Source of the DNA: Phialocephala subalpina
Taxonomy: Eukaryota; Ascomycota; Leotiomycetes; Helotiales; Mollisiaceae
Length of the DNA stretch: 64,000 nucleotides
NCBI GenBank assembly: GCA_900073065.1
Contig: FJOG01000011.1
Coordinates: 186,001 to 250,000 of the forward strand
Reading direction: 5' to 3'
Shown: piece by piece, positions 49,595 through 62,900 of the stretch
Numbering within the stretch: the first letter of the stretch is position 1
Layout: every line of letters begins with the position of its first letter
Made by a program: the position numbers and the translations under genes
Notes under the pieces: generated by a model
What the model was told of the DNA's origin: nothing
The model's database searches: none
What the model saw: only the letters and a program-made list of their open reading frames with translations

Positions 49595-51365
49595 ATGTCC
49601 TCATCCACCGCCCCCGCTGCGCACCGCAACGTATCCTCCATCCGCTCACCACCCTCCACGTCCGCTCCCGGCCTACCAACAAGTCCACACACCCCCCTCC
49701 GCAACATCTCCTCAGCCTTCGGCTCTCCCTCCGCCCTACGCGCCGAAGAAGAAACCGTTATCCTCGAACTAGGCAGTCGCTATCTGCGAGCTGGATTCGC
49801 TGGAGATGCGGTACCTAAAGCTATAATAAATTTTGGTCCTGAGGAGCAGAGACGGGCTGGGGATTATAGGAGATGGAAGACGGATTATGATGTTTCTAAG
49901 GGGAAGGGATTGCAGGGAAGAAGTTGGGGAGAGGGGTGGGAGCTTTGGAAGCTGGATTTGAGGGGGTTGGATTTGGGGTTGGTTGGGGATAAGCTTGAGA
50001 GAGCTGTGAGGGATGCGTTTACGAGGTCGGTTTGCGAGTTGCGGTGAATTGAGTTATGGCTGATGTGTTTACAGATTCCTCTTGATCGATTCGAGACCAA
50101 GACGATTGACCTTAGCTATCCCCTCTTCGTTACCTCTCCCACTCCTATCAACAGTCCTTGACACCCTCTTCAATAGTTTCCAACCACCTACCATATCTCT
50201 ATTGTCAGGGCCTGTACTCTCCACCGTTGCTGCTGGACTGCGGTCAGCTTTCGTGGTGGACATTGGATGGGCAGAGACGGCCGTTACAGCTGTGTACGAA
50301 TACAGAGAGGTACAATGTCGACGTTCAGTAAGAGGCACCAAAATGCTAGGAGAAGCGACGTACAAAATGCTGGCCGAGGCTATCGACCCAACATTGAAAG
50401 ACAAGCCTGTCTATGACTGGTCTGAGAAAGAGAACAAAGCTCTTCCCAGCTTCGATGAGGTTGAAGAAGTCATGGCTAGAGTGGCATGGTGCAAACCTGC
50501 TAAGAAGGTCGAGCCCAGAACATTTGACAGAGGTCTCACGCCTGTCACTGAAGAAGACGAGTTCAGATCCAGTATGCGGATGATGAACATAAGCGGAGAG
50601 TCAAGCCAAGATGCAACGGTTTCTATACCTTTGACATCTACTGAGCCACCAAGGACTCTCAAGCTACCATTTTCGGACTTGGCAGAGCCACTCGAAAGTG
50701 CCCTGTTTGCTACTGGAACAGCTGAATCGGAACTGGATGATGAGGAATTACCCTTGCATATACTGGTGTACCGAGCTTTTCTTCAACTACCAGTCGACGT
50801 ACGCTCTATCTGCATGGCACGGATTGTCTTCGTTGGTGGTGGGTCTAACATACTTGGCTTGAAGGGGAGAGTGTTGGACGAAGTGGCTCACCTCATCGAC
50901 GAGACAAATTGGAATCCTGTGAGAGGAAAGGCATTGGAGCAATACCGCAACAATCCCAAGCTGCAACGGACAAAAGCTAGACAAGATGGTCCGACAGAAG
51001 TCCTCCAACAAAAGGATCCCAATGGCATTGAAATCATTCCAGCTTCCATACAGGAGCAAGAGGAGGATCCAATTGAAGATCAATTGAAACGTGAAGCAAG
51101 TAAAGGAACACCGCCGGTCGAGTCGGGCAATCTTCGTGCAGTCAACTCACTTGGTCCTTGGTCCGGAGCAAGCCTTTTGACACAACTCAAGGTCCCTGCT
51201 ATTTCGATCATTGATAGAGATCAGTGGCTTCAACATGGTGCTGCTGGAGCAAAACACTCGACAGAGATTGACCTGTCGAATAGGAGACAGAGTATGGGAC
51301 CTGGTGCTGCATTTAAGTCTGGAGCTGGGGATAGGTCTTCTTGGACTTTAGGTTTATGGGGATGA
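49595..51365 (+). CDS. ARP10: Actin-related protein Arp10/Arp11, dynactin pointed-end subunit
   Basis: Exons 49595-50025 and 50075-51365 (49-bp intron, in phase) encode about 573 residues. A low-complexity Ser/Pro leader of about 50 residues precedes an actin-fold core: VILELGSRYLRAGFAGDAVPKAIINFG is the first phosphate-loop region (shown here only by its start and end), SAFVVDIGWAETAVTAVYEY the second, and ARIVFVGGGSNILGLKGRV the adenosine-loop region. Large insertions and weak conservation fit the divergent Arp10/Arp11 class (ro-7 in Neurospora) rather than conventional actin or chromatin Arps. It would cap the pointed end of the dynactin Arp1 filament and aid dynein transport in hyphae. 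An acidic Glu/Gln-rich insertion lies at about 440-480. Confidence 0.82.
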
Positions 51366-51739
51366 AGGAGTAGGAGAGGGGGAAGAAAGAAAGCGAAGAA
51401 CGCGTGTATATTGCTGAAACCTAAGAGATACCCTATTGCACTTTTCGAGAGCTATAGATCTAGCCTCAAACCTCGAAATTGTCTTTACATTTACGGACAG
51501 CCAGGGCACGTGATACTCATATAAGTTGAAGCTCATGCAAGAGCACATGACAGACAGTTTACATGTGCCTCGTAGTCCACTGAATCAATCACCATGTACC
51601 ATGTAGCCATGAAAAAGTGCTTGAATACCTCGGACAAAACTGATTCGTGGTGGTCTGACATTTCGCAGCTCAAAACCCAGCTAAAAAGAGCTCCAACGAA
51701 GCTCGCCTCAAAACTCCAGCAGCTCTGCCCGTCAACACA

Positions 51740-53275
51740 ATGCCACCACCACGACATCTAACCTCCTTCACCTGCCTACAATGCCGACTACGATTCTCAC
51801 CACAGCTTCCACGAAGAGCCTACCATGCCACAACCCGTCTGCAGGCTGAACTACCTCGCCCCACCACCGCCCCTAAAATCTTAATTGACATAAAGCACAT
51901 CCGTCAAAACGCCTCCCTCTACGCCCAAAATTGCCTCGACCGAAACTACAAACTTCAATCCGCCTATCCCGCCCGAATCAATTCCTTATACGAACAATGG
52001 CACAATCATCAAGCTTCTGCTCGCGCGTTAAGGGAACGCAACAATCGACTTAAGCTCCAGCTCGCGAACCCGACTACATTACGAGATGCGGATTCTACAG
52101 AAGCGAAGGAGATCAGGGAGATGAGCAAGGAAGAATTGATAAAGGAAGCTAGGGAATTGAAAGAGAAGATTAGTGGGATAGAGGAGCAAGAGAGAGTCAT
52201 CATGACTGAAATCGAGACGATGGCTGCTGCGATACCGAATTTAACCAGCGACGAGACGCCGAGAGGGTTCGAACCAAAGGTCGTGGGATATATAAACAAT
52301 CATCCGGAACCAGATCCTTCGTCTTCGGATAGAGTGTGGAGGAGTCACGTCCATATTGGCTCCGAGCTCAATCTCTTGGATTTTGCAGGCGCGGCTACGA
52401 CAAGTGGATGGGGATGGTATTCCCTCTTGGACGAAGCTGCGATGTTGGAACAAGCTCTTGTCCAATATGCCCTGAGCGTAGCCAGGAAGAAAGGCTGGGG
52501 AATGGTAACGCCGCCGAGTATGGTGTATAGTCATATTGCTGCTGCTTGCGGATTCCAGCCAAGGGACCAGAACGGGGAATCACAGATCTATAATATTCAG
52601 CAGAATTCAGATGATGTTGGGAGGAAGCCAGAATTGAGTCTTGCTGGAACGGCGGAGATTCCGTTGGCTGGGATGAAGGCGAATACTACGTTGGAGGAGG
52701 CGGATTTACCTATGAAGAGGGTTGGGGTTTCGAGGTGTTATAGGGCGGAGGCTGGGGCGAGAGGGGTGGATACGAAAGGGCTATATCGGGTTCATGAGTT
52801 CACGAAAGTCGAGATGTTTGCTTGGACGATGCCTGAGAGCGAAGCTTCGACAGCAGTGTTTGAGGAGATGGTCTCTATACAAACCGAGATCTTGACAGCA
52901 CTTGGTCTACACTGCCGGATAATTGAGATGCCTTCTACGGATCTGGGAGCATCTGCAACGCGAAAGCGTGATATTGAAGCTTTCTTCCCTTCTCGAAGAG
53001 CAAAAGATGAGGGATGGGGAGAGGTCACTTCTGTTAGTACCTGTACGGACTATCAGTCACGGAGGTTGGCTACGAAAGTCGATGTCAGGAGCTTGGGAGG
53101 CAGGATCTCATTTCCATACACTATCAATGGAACAGCTCTCGCAGTGCCCAGAGTACTGGCTGCCCTGCTTGAGAATGGATGGGATGAAAGCAGACTTGAG
53201 GTCAGGATACCAGAAGTCTTGTGGCCTTGGATGGATGGGATGAAAGTCATAAAGCAGAAGGAACGACTGCGGTAA
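51740..53275 (+). CDS. DIA4: Seryl-tRNA synthetase, mitochondrial
   Basis: A single uninterrupted frame of 511 residues. The first 35 residues are rich in Arg, Ser and Pro with few acids (LRFSPQLPRRAYHATTRL), a typical mitochondrial import signal. A long helical arm, made of two charged antiparallel helices, spans about residues 75-155 and binds the long variable arm of tRNA-Ser. The class II catalytic core follows: TAEIPL, motif 2 with VSRCYRAEAGARG (Arg332 first) leading to YRVHEFTKVEMF, and motif 3 with NGTALAVPRVLAALLEN from residue 463. The enzyme charges tRNA-Ser in the mitochondrial matrix. The cytosolic paralogue would lack the import signal. The start ATG (ACACAATGCC) has good fungal context. 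Confidence 0.96.
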   Translation: MPPPRHLTSFTCLQCRLRFSPQLPRRAYHATTRLQAELPRPTTAPKILIDIKHIRQNASLYAQNCLDRNYKLQSAYPARINSLYEQWHNHQASARALRERNNRLKLQLANPTTLRDADSTEAKEIREMSKEELIKEARELKEKISGIEEQERVIMTEIETMAAAIPNLTSDETPRGFEPKVVGYINNHPEPDPSSSDRVWRSHVHIGSELNLLDFAGAATTSGWGWYSLLDEAAMLEQALVQYALSVARKKGWGMVTPPSMVYSHIAAACGFQPRDQNGESQIYNIQQNSDDVGRKPELSLAGTAEIPLAGMKANTTLEEADLPMKRVGVSRCYRAEAGARGVDTKGLYRVHEFTKVEMFAWTMPESEASTAVFEEMVSIQTEILTALGLHCRIIEMPSTDLGASATRKRDIEAFFPSRRAKDEGWGEVTSVSTCTDYQSRRLATKVDVRSLGGRISFPYTINGTALAVPRVLAALLENGWDESRLEVRIPEVLWPWMDGMKVIKQKERLR

Positions 53276-56200
53276 GATACTAGTGCAATAAAAGTGTATA
53301 TTTTGAATCCCCTCACCGCATCTTCCTGCTTGTTGCACATCGTTATAGTATCAATGTCCAAGTCGGCAAGAGACTTTCTTGCGGCTGCGCTCTCGTTCAA
53401 GCCACGTGCGTTTTTGCCTCTTTTCTTCTGCGATGCGTTTACCTCTCCATTTCTTCAGTGCCAGCATGCTTGTCAGTAAATCATCACTTGACAACAAACG
53501 TCTCTCCATTTTTCTTGCACAGAGTATGTCAAGGATCTGAACTCTGAAGTCAGCATCAACAGTGCCGAATTCTCGTATATCCTAACAATTTCCCGGTGGT
53601 CCGTGGAAGTGTCCTGGACGGAATGGCATTGCCTCGAAGATGGTGTAGTGAGAAGCCGGTTTGTCTTCGAGAATCCTTGGGCTCTATTCTTTTATACCTC
53701 AAAGATTAACCTCAAAATTCGAGGTTCTCTTCCGCCATCACATACAGCTGGGCTATGGAACTTGTCATAAATCCTCAGTACCTTCTGTCTCGGATCGCAT
53801 CATTCATCCATTCACTTCTGCCCAAGAATCTCAGTAGCTCGGACGGTATAAAAAGGCCCCTCACCGCCTTCAGAGCAGGGCAGAAACCATTGCCAGAGTT
53901 CTTGGTGCTCACAAGCACAACGAGCCAGGTCTCTTGTCAGTCATCTGAAGGCACAACACCGCAAACATGGCCTTCCCGGGGAACCAAATTGTTGACATGT
54001 TTATATGGAAGATGGTGCTTTGATCGGGCGAAAATTTCTAGAGATTGGTGTCTCATTGTGACGAAGAGGTCTGATTCCATCTTTGCGTTAACTTTGCTGT
54101 CGAATTTTGGTTGTCTTTTGAGGTTTGTTGGCGATAAATCTGTATATGAGATGAAAGAACAGAAGTGAAAGACTCATCTCAATCTGTTAAGTATGCATGG
54201 GAGATGGAAAACGAAGCTCTCGTCCTTTCATTGCGTATCTCTATGCTTTATTTGTTGTCAACTTCGTATCTCTTGTCTCGAAATTTCCAATGGAATAAAA
54301 TCAAGCCAGACCTTACTTACGCCAGTCTACATCTATCAGAACCCATCGAATGATCCAAATTGGGCCTGACTTGGGCTTGACGGGAGCAGTCTGCAAGCCA
54401 CCGAGCAAACAAGCACCTCTCCACTAGCCGTGTGGCTTCATGAACGAATCGGCTTGATAGTTCTCGCGGTTTCCAAAGGAGTCTATATATACTCCCACTG
54501 CCTGAGCGACAAGGCATCTAGTTTGAATATGAGTCGAGTGATTACTTCCTCTACCAATTCCCCATTTGTCAGCGGATGATTCACGAAAGCCACTGAGATG
54601 CCAGGAGTGTATCAGATGCTACGAGGTCTAGGCATCATATTATGGGTAAAAGATCGTATTCTTAAGTCTGGAGAGCTAGCTAGGGAGGAGAGTGAGGATA
54701 TAAGAGTCTGCGAGATTACCCCTGAACTATACTCCATATGGAATGAGAGTTTGACCCACTACACGTGACCAGCAACTGACAGAGTGCATCTCAGCCGTGA
54801 GGCTCTATTGTGACTTGCGCATCCCAAAGACATGGTCAGATGGCAATTCACATCTACCAACTATTCACGCCATCGGTGAGGATGGAAGCAAATCTTGCCC
54901 AGGTAGCAAGTGAACGAGGCTGAACATTCACGCAAATGAAACATCGTGAGCAAAGAAAGGAAATCCACACCCTAAAATTTCCCAAATGTTTCTGACTCAT
55001 ATTCCTCAGCAATAAATCTAGGTCTTGGACTTAGCACAAACGAGGAGTATAGATAATCTTCTTCAGCACCGATTACAACGACCAAGACAACAAGAACCAG
55101 AGAAGATGGATTCCAATGTCGTGCTGAAATCCTGTGTTTGCCACCATTGCTGCCCAAGTAGTCAAAGCACAGTTTCCGACCCCATGGACTTGAAATCATC
55201 AGACTTCAGCTGACGAGCCTGGCTTGAAAGGATGTTTCTCAGGTTTCTCTGCTGCTATCAATAGTTTTGCTGTCATTGATAGCTCCCATTGTCGTTTGAA
55301 GATGTTTATAGCCTGATCGCCATCTGATGAAAGCAGGCTCCTCTTTTACCAATCATAAGCTATTGAGTCTTGATATATTTTGTTGTCAACTTCAACCCTG
55401 CTGCTGATTACATTCTCTGGTTACTTAACCATATAGGCCAGGACTCCCCAATCTACTCTCTCTGTTGCATATAATCCCACACATCAAGACCACCCAAACC
55501 TCAAGCATAGCCCCAACCAAACAGTCCACAACATCTTCCCAAGAAGACACCTTCTCGGTGATCGTCTCATATCTGCAAGTCTAAATCTCGGTCACAGATT
55601 GGGAATTTATTCTACTAAAGAAGTTGAAGCTGGCTCTCGTCATCAAGAGAGAAGGAGCCGGAAAGGAGGACTGCAATTCACGATGTCATTTAAGCTGTGA
55701 ATTTGGGTAGAGGAATCACGGTGCGGGGCTGGGCTAATTGTGAGAGGGGATAGGAGGAGAATATAAACCTCTACAGGACTCTTTCAACAGGATCAACAGT
55801 TAAGTATCGTTTCATGTCCGTGGCACAGCTCAACTGAAGGAGTAAACTGGGGTGAAATAGCTCACGCGCAATGAAGTTCCAAATTCTTTCGACGAGAAGC
55901 ACCCCTTTTCGCCAATCAATAACATCTTCCCGTCAAATAACTAATAATCCTACACAGCAGTGAAGTGTTGGCTGTAGTTATGATCTTGACGACAAGCAGC
56001 GTCACAACTCGTTTCATCTAGCATTACTGTCGGTATCACAGGGATACCTGCTATTAGTAACAGGCCAGAAGCACGTAAGATTCGTATTCTTAGTATGCTT
56101 GAAAGGTGGTTGTATTGTCTAAGAGGATACGTAGAGCTTGGAGAGTTATATCCTCCAGCTCTCACGCAGTTCCATGCTAGTCCCAATGCAGCCTAGTATT

Positions 56201-56900
56201 GCATATGATCACGTGACTACTTATTATACCCACAATTACTAAAGAAAGAAACACCCCTCAGGCCATTCGTGGAGACTTACGGTGCCGGAAGTAACGCCTG
56301 CTTTGCTCCAAGTATATCAATGTAGCAAAACATTTACCGCAAGGTCAATTATGGAGAGGCACAACGTGAGTTGCCAGACTAAACAAAGGTTCTAAGAACG
56401 CCTAGAGGCCAGAAATTTGATGACAGGATGACTTCCCTCCTCACGGACCGAATCCATCTGAGCATCCACGATGTAGCTATTTGTGGGGGTATCGCCGTTG
56501 ACAGTTTTGGATACTCTTCCTTTGCCTGAACTATGACTGAGCGCTAGGTTACCTGGATTCGGAGTCGAAGAAGGGTGGATATTTGATTCACTTACAACTT
56601 AGCAAGCTCTGGAAAACTGTCCTTAGGTGATGCAATGAGGGGTAGCTAAAGACTGCTCGACACTCGAATGCACATCTGGTAGAACGAATCTTGATAAGGT
56701 AGTAGTGCCCTGATGTGAAAGAATCCATTATAATCGCAATCGCTAAACGCTATTCATCAGTCATAATAACAACACCCCTCATCACAACCCATATCATAAC
56801 TTTTCTCGCCATCTGCACTAGCAAGGCCCCGCTCCAATAATATCCTCCATCGAAAAATAAGTACAAGAATCCAACAAGCCGCCCAAACTCAGTCAATACA
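53276..56900. other. 3.6-kb intergenic region, no gene seen
   Basis: Small plus-strand frames (53755-54168 and 54165-54353) and minus frames (55950-56186) show no family signature. The stretch is somewhat AT-rich around 55.2-56.6 kb. No transposon ends or RNA gene were seen. Its right end is the 3' flank of the minus-strand giant gene. Confidence 0.45.
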
Positions 56901-59900
56901 CTAAACAAGCTGACCTCCTTCCTCATACAGAACCAAAGTTGAATTGCCAGGTTCCTCAACGACAGATTCGTCCACGGGCTCCGGGTCAAGATGCGAGTCG
57001 AGATACTCGCTGCCAGACTGACTACCTGTCCACTCAGTACTCTCATCTATACTATCGCTCGCTCCAGTGCCTGTCATGATAGTCGTGCCCCGACTGCTTC
57101 TTCGCATCGTTCCAGTCTCGCTACCTTCACCCTCGCTTCGTTCCGCATCATCCTCTTCGCTTTCCTTGAGTGCCAAGTTCTCCTTGTTCAGATCGCCGTA
57201 CTTCTGGCTCATAGATCCTCCCCAGCTTGACTTCCTCAAAGCGCCAGCGCCTGTGTTTGTCTTTACGCTGTGACTGCGCTTGAAGTTTCCGGTGGGTACA
57301 TTGTGAGTAATCTGGTTGAGTGACAAGATACGGCGTGACGCACCATTGTTGATGGGCACGTTTACTATAGCACGCTTGCCACTCATAGCCATGCTGACAG
57401 CGCTCTGTGTTGATTGTGAAGCCCTTGAAGTGCCGGTAGCATTGGAGAGAATGGATCCCGTCGTTGATGTAGCTTGACTTGGGACGCGCTTCCGACTCAT
57501 GGCATCTCGGCCCTTGTTGCCTCTGTTGACGAGAAGAGCACGAGAGTGATCAATGACACCCTCAAGGATGCGGCGTTCAAGGCCCTCAGCTTGCGCTTCC
57601 ATTGCATGCAACTCCTCGCGACGGATGCGCAAGGCAGTCTCGAGACTAGACACATCTGCTGCGAGACGCATCTTCTGATGGGCGAGATCTTCCTGCTCAG
57701 CCTTGAGAATCGCGACGGACTCCTTCAGACGCTCTTCCTCTTCTCGAAGACTGATGACTGCAGCTTCAACATGTTCTTTCTGTACCATACGCTTCTCAAG
57801 AGCAATGGTGGTTTCTTCGAGAGCTCTCTCCTTGTCTTCGTGGTCGTTGGCAATACGTTGAGTTTGATTCGAGACAAATTCTGAGACCTCGGCAGCAGTC
57901 TTCATAACCTGTTGGTGAATCTGGTCGAGCATGTCGAGTTGTGCGAATGATTTTCCAGCAGCGTGCGTATGATCGACGAGCTTGTCTAGCTTCTCATGCA
58001 CCGGTGCATAGTCAGAGTTCTCGACAAGCTTGTCCAATTTCTCATGAATGGGGGTGAAATCAGACTTCTCCACAAGCCTATCCAGCTTCTCGTGGACTTG
58101 CGAATCGTCATATTTCTCGACTGGGGCCTCCTTCAGTAGAGGTACCTCGGGTGGTGGAGGACGTTCCGCAATCTTCTCTTGAAGTGTGACAGCGGACTCC
58201 TTTGAATGTTCATAGTGCTGACCAACGATAGAGAGCACATCCTTGATGGAGTCGAGGATCTTGGGGTTATACTCCTCAACATGTCCCTGCACCCCTTCGA
58301 TAGCACCCAAAGTCTTGAATACCTGCTCTCGGGTAAGTTGATGTTCGGCCTTGGCATCAGCATGAGTTTCTTCCACCCGTGTGAAAGTCTCGTCGACTCT
58401 GTTGAACACAGTCTTGCTTGCCTCGTCCATCTTCTCGATCGAATCTGTAAGAGTTGTGCCAAGTGTATCGATGAGGATCTTGACTTCTTCTGCCACGGTC
58501 TTGGCAGCTAAGAGGGCAGCTTCAGACTCTGCGCTTCTCTCCTCGCCCAGCCTGGTCTGGATCTCTGCTGCGGTTTGAGCATCATCGTACTTTGTCATGA
58601 GCTCGTCAAACTTTTCGTCGAGCTTGGAGTCGAATTTGTCCCATGTGAGCTGGAACTTCTCGTCAGCTTCGAGCTTCGTTCCCACGACTCCTGCATTAGA
58701 TTTCTCAAACTCGGATTTCATGATCTCGAACATCTCTTTGACATCATCGCTGACGTTGGCGTTCTTACTGATGGTGTCACCAAGTCCATCCAGGATCTTG
58801 GCTAAATCATCTACGCTCGATGCCCCTTCCTCAAGCTTCTCCTTGACTGAATCCTTGAGATCCTGCAAAAATTCCTTGATTTCTGACACACGCTCGCCAA
58901 CACCGACGGTCTCTGCCTGACGCTCCTCAAATGCTTTAGCATTCTTTTCTTCGTGAACCTCTACCCGGCCCTTGAACTCCTTAACCATTTCCTCCATATT
59001 CTTGAAGTCCTCCTTGGATGCCAGGTTTGCAATATCAGACAGGACTTGTTGCCCAATGAGAACCTTGATGTCATGACAAACAGCCTCGACAGCTTCGACA
59101 TCGGTCTTCGTGACTTTCTCGAGATCTTCGGTCTCTTCTTCTGCCTTGTCTTTCATCTCTTGGAGACTTCCGAGCACATCTCGAACTAAAGATTCGACGT
59201 TGTTAACATCGTCTCGCTTAGACACGTCTTCTAGCTGTGTGGCCAACTCAGTCAGAGTCGCGCGGGTTTCAAGAATGAGCACTTCGACCGCATCGAGGTG
59301 CTCCTTCTTTACTGCTTGCTCGGGGTCAATCTCATCGATCTTGGCCTTGGTATTCCGGAGAAGAGTCTCGATGGCCTCGAAATCTTCGCGCTTGATGCCG
59401 TCCTCATCGACTGATCTGCTTTGTCCTGACATGTTGTTGACTGACTCGTGAACATTTCGGAGCATATCGTGAACAGGGTCCAGATCTTCTCTCGACAGGG
59501 ACCCTGGAATAGGCTGGGGAGGTGGTGGAGGCATCGACTCGAGAGCTTCTACCTTGATTCGTAATTGAGTAATGAGCACTTCAAGATTCTCAATGTCGTT
59601 TCGCTTTAGGCCTTCTGCAGGCACAACAGCTCCACTATTGATCTCAGCTACTGCTCGGTCTTGATTTTCATTCTCACGAAGGCGATCAATATCAGCCCGA
59701 ATGCCTTCTAGACCAAGCTTCAGAGTGTCCAGGATCTCATAGTTGACAGTCATGTCCACTGGCTTGTTTCCAAGATTTTCGACTTCCGAACGGACCGCAT
59801 TCAAGCCGTCATGAAGGGCATCAAGGATTTCGCCAGTGCCAGAAAGAATGCTCTCGTTGCTGTCTCTCGGCCTATCCATCTCGCCTCGAATGCTCTCAAG

Positions 59901-62900
59901 ACCTTGCTTCAAGACTTCGATTATCTCATCTTTGTCGGCACCATCGCTGCCTCGGACTAGAGAAGTCGCCATTGTCTCCCGAAGTTGGTCCAACTCGCCT
60001 CGGACGACTTCAAGTGAGGAGTTACTTGAGCCCTGAGCCGAGAGAAGCTCAACCTCGGTGCGCAAAGCGTCGAAACTCTCCCGCATTCTATCCAGCAACT
60101 CGTCCTTGCCGTTGATATCGGCAGCCCGGTCGACATATGTCTCAATATCGCTTCGAAGTCGCTCGAGCCCATCTTTGGTGGCGTCTAGCAGCTGCTCCGT
60201 ATCGCGGCCGTTGGCAGCAACATTCTGTCTGGCTTCCTCCGACACAGTCTTGAACTCTGTTCGAATGACGTCCATGATTTCTTCCAAACGTTCTGTAATC
60301 GTTCCCGAGAGGTTACCGTCAGTCTGCGGAGTTCCCTCGAGTCCAGCTTTCACAGCATCATAGACATCATCTTTCGTCAAGCTCCCTCCTACCTCTCGAC
60401 TCAAGGCATGACTGGTAGTAGCAGCAAAATCAAACGAGTCAAGACCTGCCTTGACAGCGTCAATGATTTCATCCTGATTGACATGAGCAGTGTGCACCTG
60501 TGGAGCGTCCTCGATACCAGCTTTAACGGCATCGTAGACGTCTTCCTTGGACAAGCCGCCTCCAACGTCTCGGGTTAAAGCTGTGCTCGTATTTGCTGAG
60601 AAGTCGAACGAGTGAAGTGCCTCCGTGATGGCATCGATGATTTCTTCGCGCTCCATGCGACCGCTGACCTCTCGGCTCAAAGCTGTCGTGTTGGCAGCGA
60701 AGTCGAAGGAACGCAGGCTCTGGGTAACGGCATCCGCGATTTGGTCATGCTCAAGACGTCCACTTACATCCCTGCTGAGAGCTGTGGTATTGGCAGCAAA
60801 GTCGAATGAGCGAAGACTGTCCGTGACTGCGTCCACGATCGCATCATGGTCCAGTTGTCCTCCAACATTCCTAGTCAAAGCCGTCGTATTTGCTGCGAAG
60901 TCAAACGAGCGTAGACTGTGCAAAACGGCATCGATTATATCGTCTCGCTGCATATGACCGTTGGAATCTCGGCTCGTTCCGGAAGGGTGAGTCGGGAAGT
61001 CGAAATTATGTAGAGTCTCATTGACAATATCCGCGATATCGTCTCGTGTCAGGCTCTCCGGAGGACCTCTCGTCAAGGCAGTAGAGCTGCTGGAACCAAA
61101 GTCAAATGACTGAAGACCTTCTTTGACAGCATCGAGCATATCATCCCGGGTTATGCTTTCTCCAATGTCTCGAGTCAGAGCATTTTTACTAGTAAGGCTT
61201 GCGGATTCGAGTAGTTCCTTTACGGAAGTCACGACCTCGTCCCTCAACACCAGAATATCCTCGCCGCTCAAAGTGGTAGTCGATGTTGGAAACTCGAAGT
61301 CATGCAGGCCTTGCTTAACTGCATCAAGAACAGTGTCTCTGGATAGACCTCCAGCAGTTGCGAAGTCGAATGTATGTAGACCCTCTTTGACAGCATCAAG
61401 CATATCATCTTTGTTCACACCCTCAGCTGCGAAATCAAATGTATGTAAGCCTTCCTTCACAGCACTAACCATATCATCTCGCGAAAGTGTGTCGTTCATT
61501 TCTCGAGACATTACGGCATTGATATTTGGAAAGTCGAATGTGTGCAGACCCTCCTTCACGGCATCGAGCACATCGTCTCTAGACAGCGATTCGCCAACAT
61601 CTCTAGTCACAGCAGTGGTGCTAGCTGCAAAGTCAAAAGTGTGGAGGCCTTCCTTTACCGCGTCGAGCATGTCATCCCGAGTGATTCCAGTCTCCAATGG
61701 TTCTGGTGCAGGTGCTGATGGAAATTCGAATTCTTCCAAGCATTCCCTGACAGCATCAAGGATCTCATCCCGCGAGAGACTCGGAGGAGCTTCGATGCGA
61801 GGAGGTGAGAAGTGCTTTAGACCTTCAATAACAGCTGCAAAGACCTCTTCGCGAGTGGCTCCTGGTTCCCGGTCCGCTGGAGCATACTCTTGAATGCCCT
61901 CCTTCAAGCAAGTCAACAATTCTTCTCTTTCCAATCCAAATTGCTGGACCTCGATATCGGGTTTGTAGTTCTCCCAGGCTTCCTTTACTGCTCGAATGAT
62001 GTCTTCCTTTTCTGCCTCTGGATTACGGGATTCATGGTCCTCGCTGATGGCGCTTCGTACTGCCTGATAAATCTCCTGATAGTCGACAGCATTGCGAGTG
62101 GAATCTGCAGCAGATTGGCGGCGATGCTCTCGAAGAATTTGATCCATGTGCTCCTTCAACTGTGCCAAGCCATCCTGAACGATACGGGCGACTTTCTCCT
62201 TGTCGGCCGCACTATCCTTCGCCGATTCAGTACTGGCTTGGTCTATCTTGCGGCCCATCTCTCGACCCATTCCAAGCACTTCTCCCCGGAGTTCGCGAAC
62301 TAAAGCCTTGACCTCAGCAGTTAGTCCTCCTCCTTGAGCAACACTATCCTTGATAGTACGGATAAGCTTCACGGTCTCCTCGTTGATGACTGAACCTCCT
62401 GAATGGCTAGCATTTTCCTTGTTTGCCATAGGTGCTAGGGCTCTCTGCGCTACGGATCTGGGTTGCTCGAAATCCAGTTCTAGTCTTGGAGCTTCATCGA
62501 AGCTAAAGTTGCGAGATCTGTTGTTGTTGTTGGCTCCCCCGCCTCCACCACCATTTTGGGACACAAGAACATGTGAAGCATTAGCTTTGATAAGATCCAG
62601 TAAGTCGTCCAACTTCTGTGCCGTAGCACTCCCATCCTTGGCAAGGAGGTCGGCGACTGCTTGCAATCGCGTCACTAAGAGATCCTGACCTTCCTTTGTG
62701 CCCATCTCGCGAAGGATCTTCTCGAGAATAGCGATACTGGCCATTCCCTCAGGATTGTAAACACATGGGCTACCAATGGACTCTCTATTTAGTGACTCGG
62801 CAAAACTGTTCGGACTGGGTATTCGTGGCAAAGTGAAGGGCTTAACAGCATTGGAGGATGAACCAGGTGAACCCATTATTCTGGAAGAATTTGGTGAGCC

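Noticed and set aside
61123..61893. 256-codon plus-strand frame inside the giant gene
   Set aside because: It is the antisense shadow of the repeat array; the Ser-rich repeated pattern mirrors the real coding strand.
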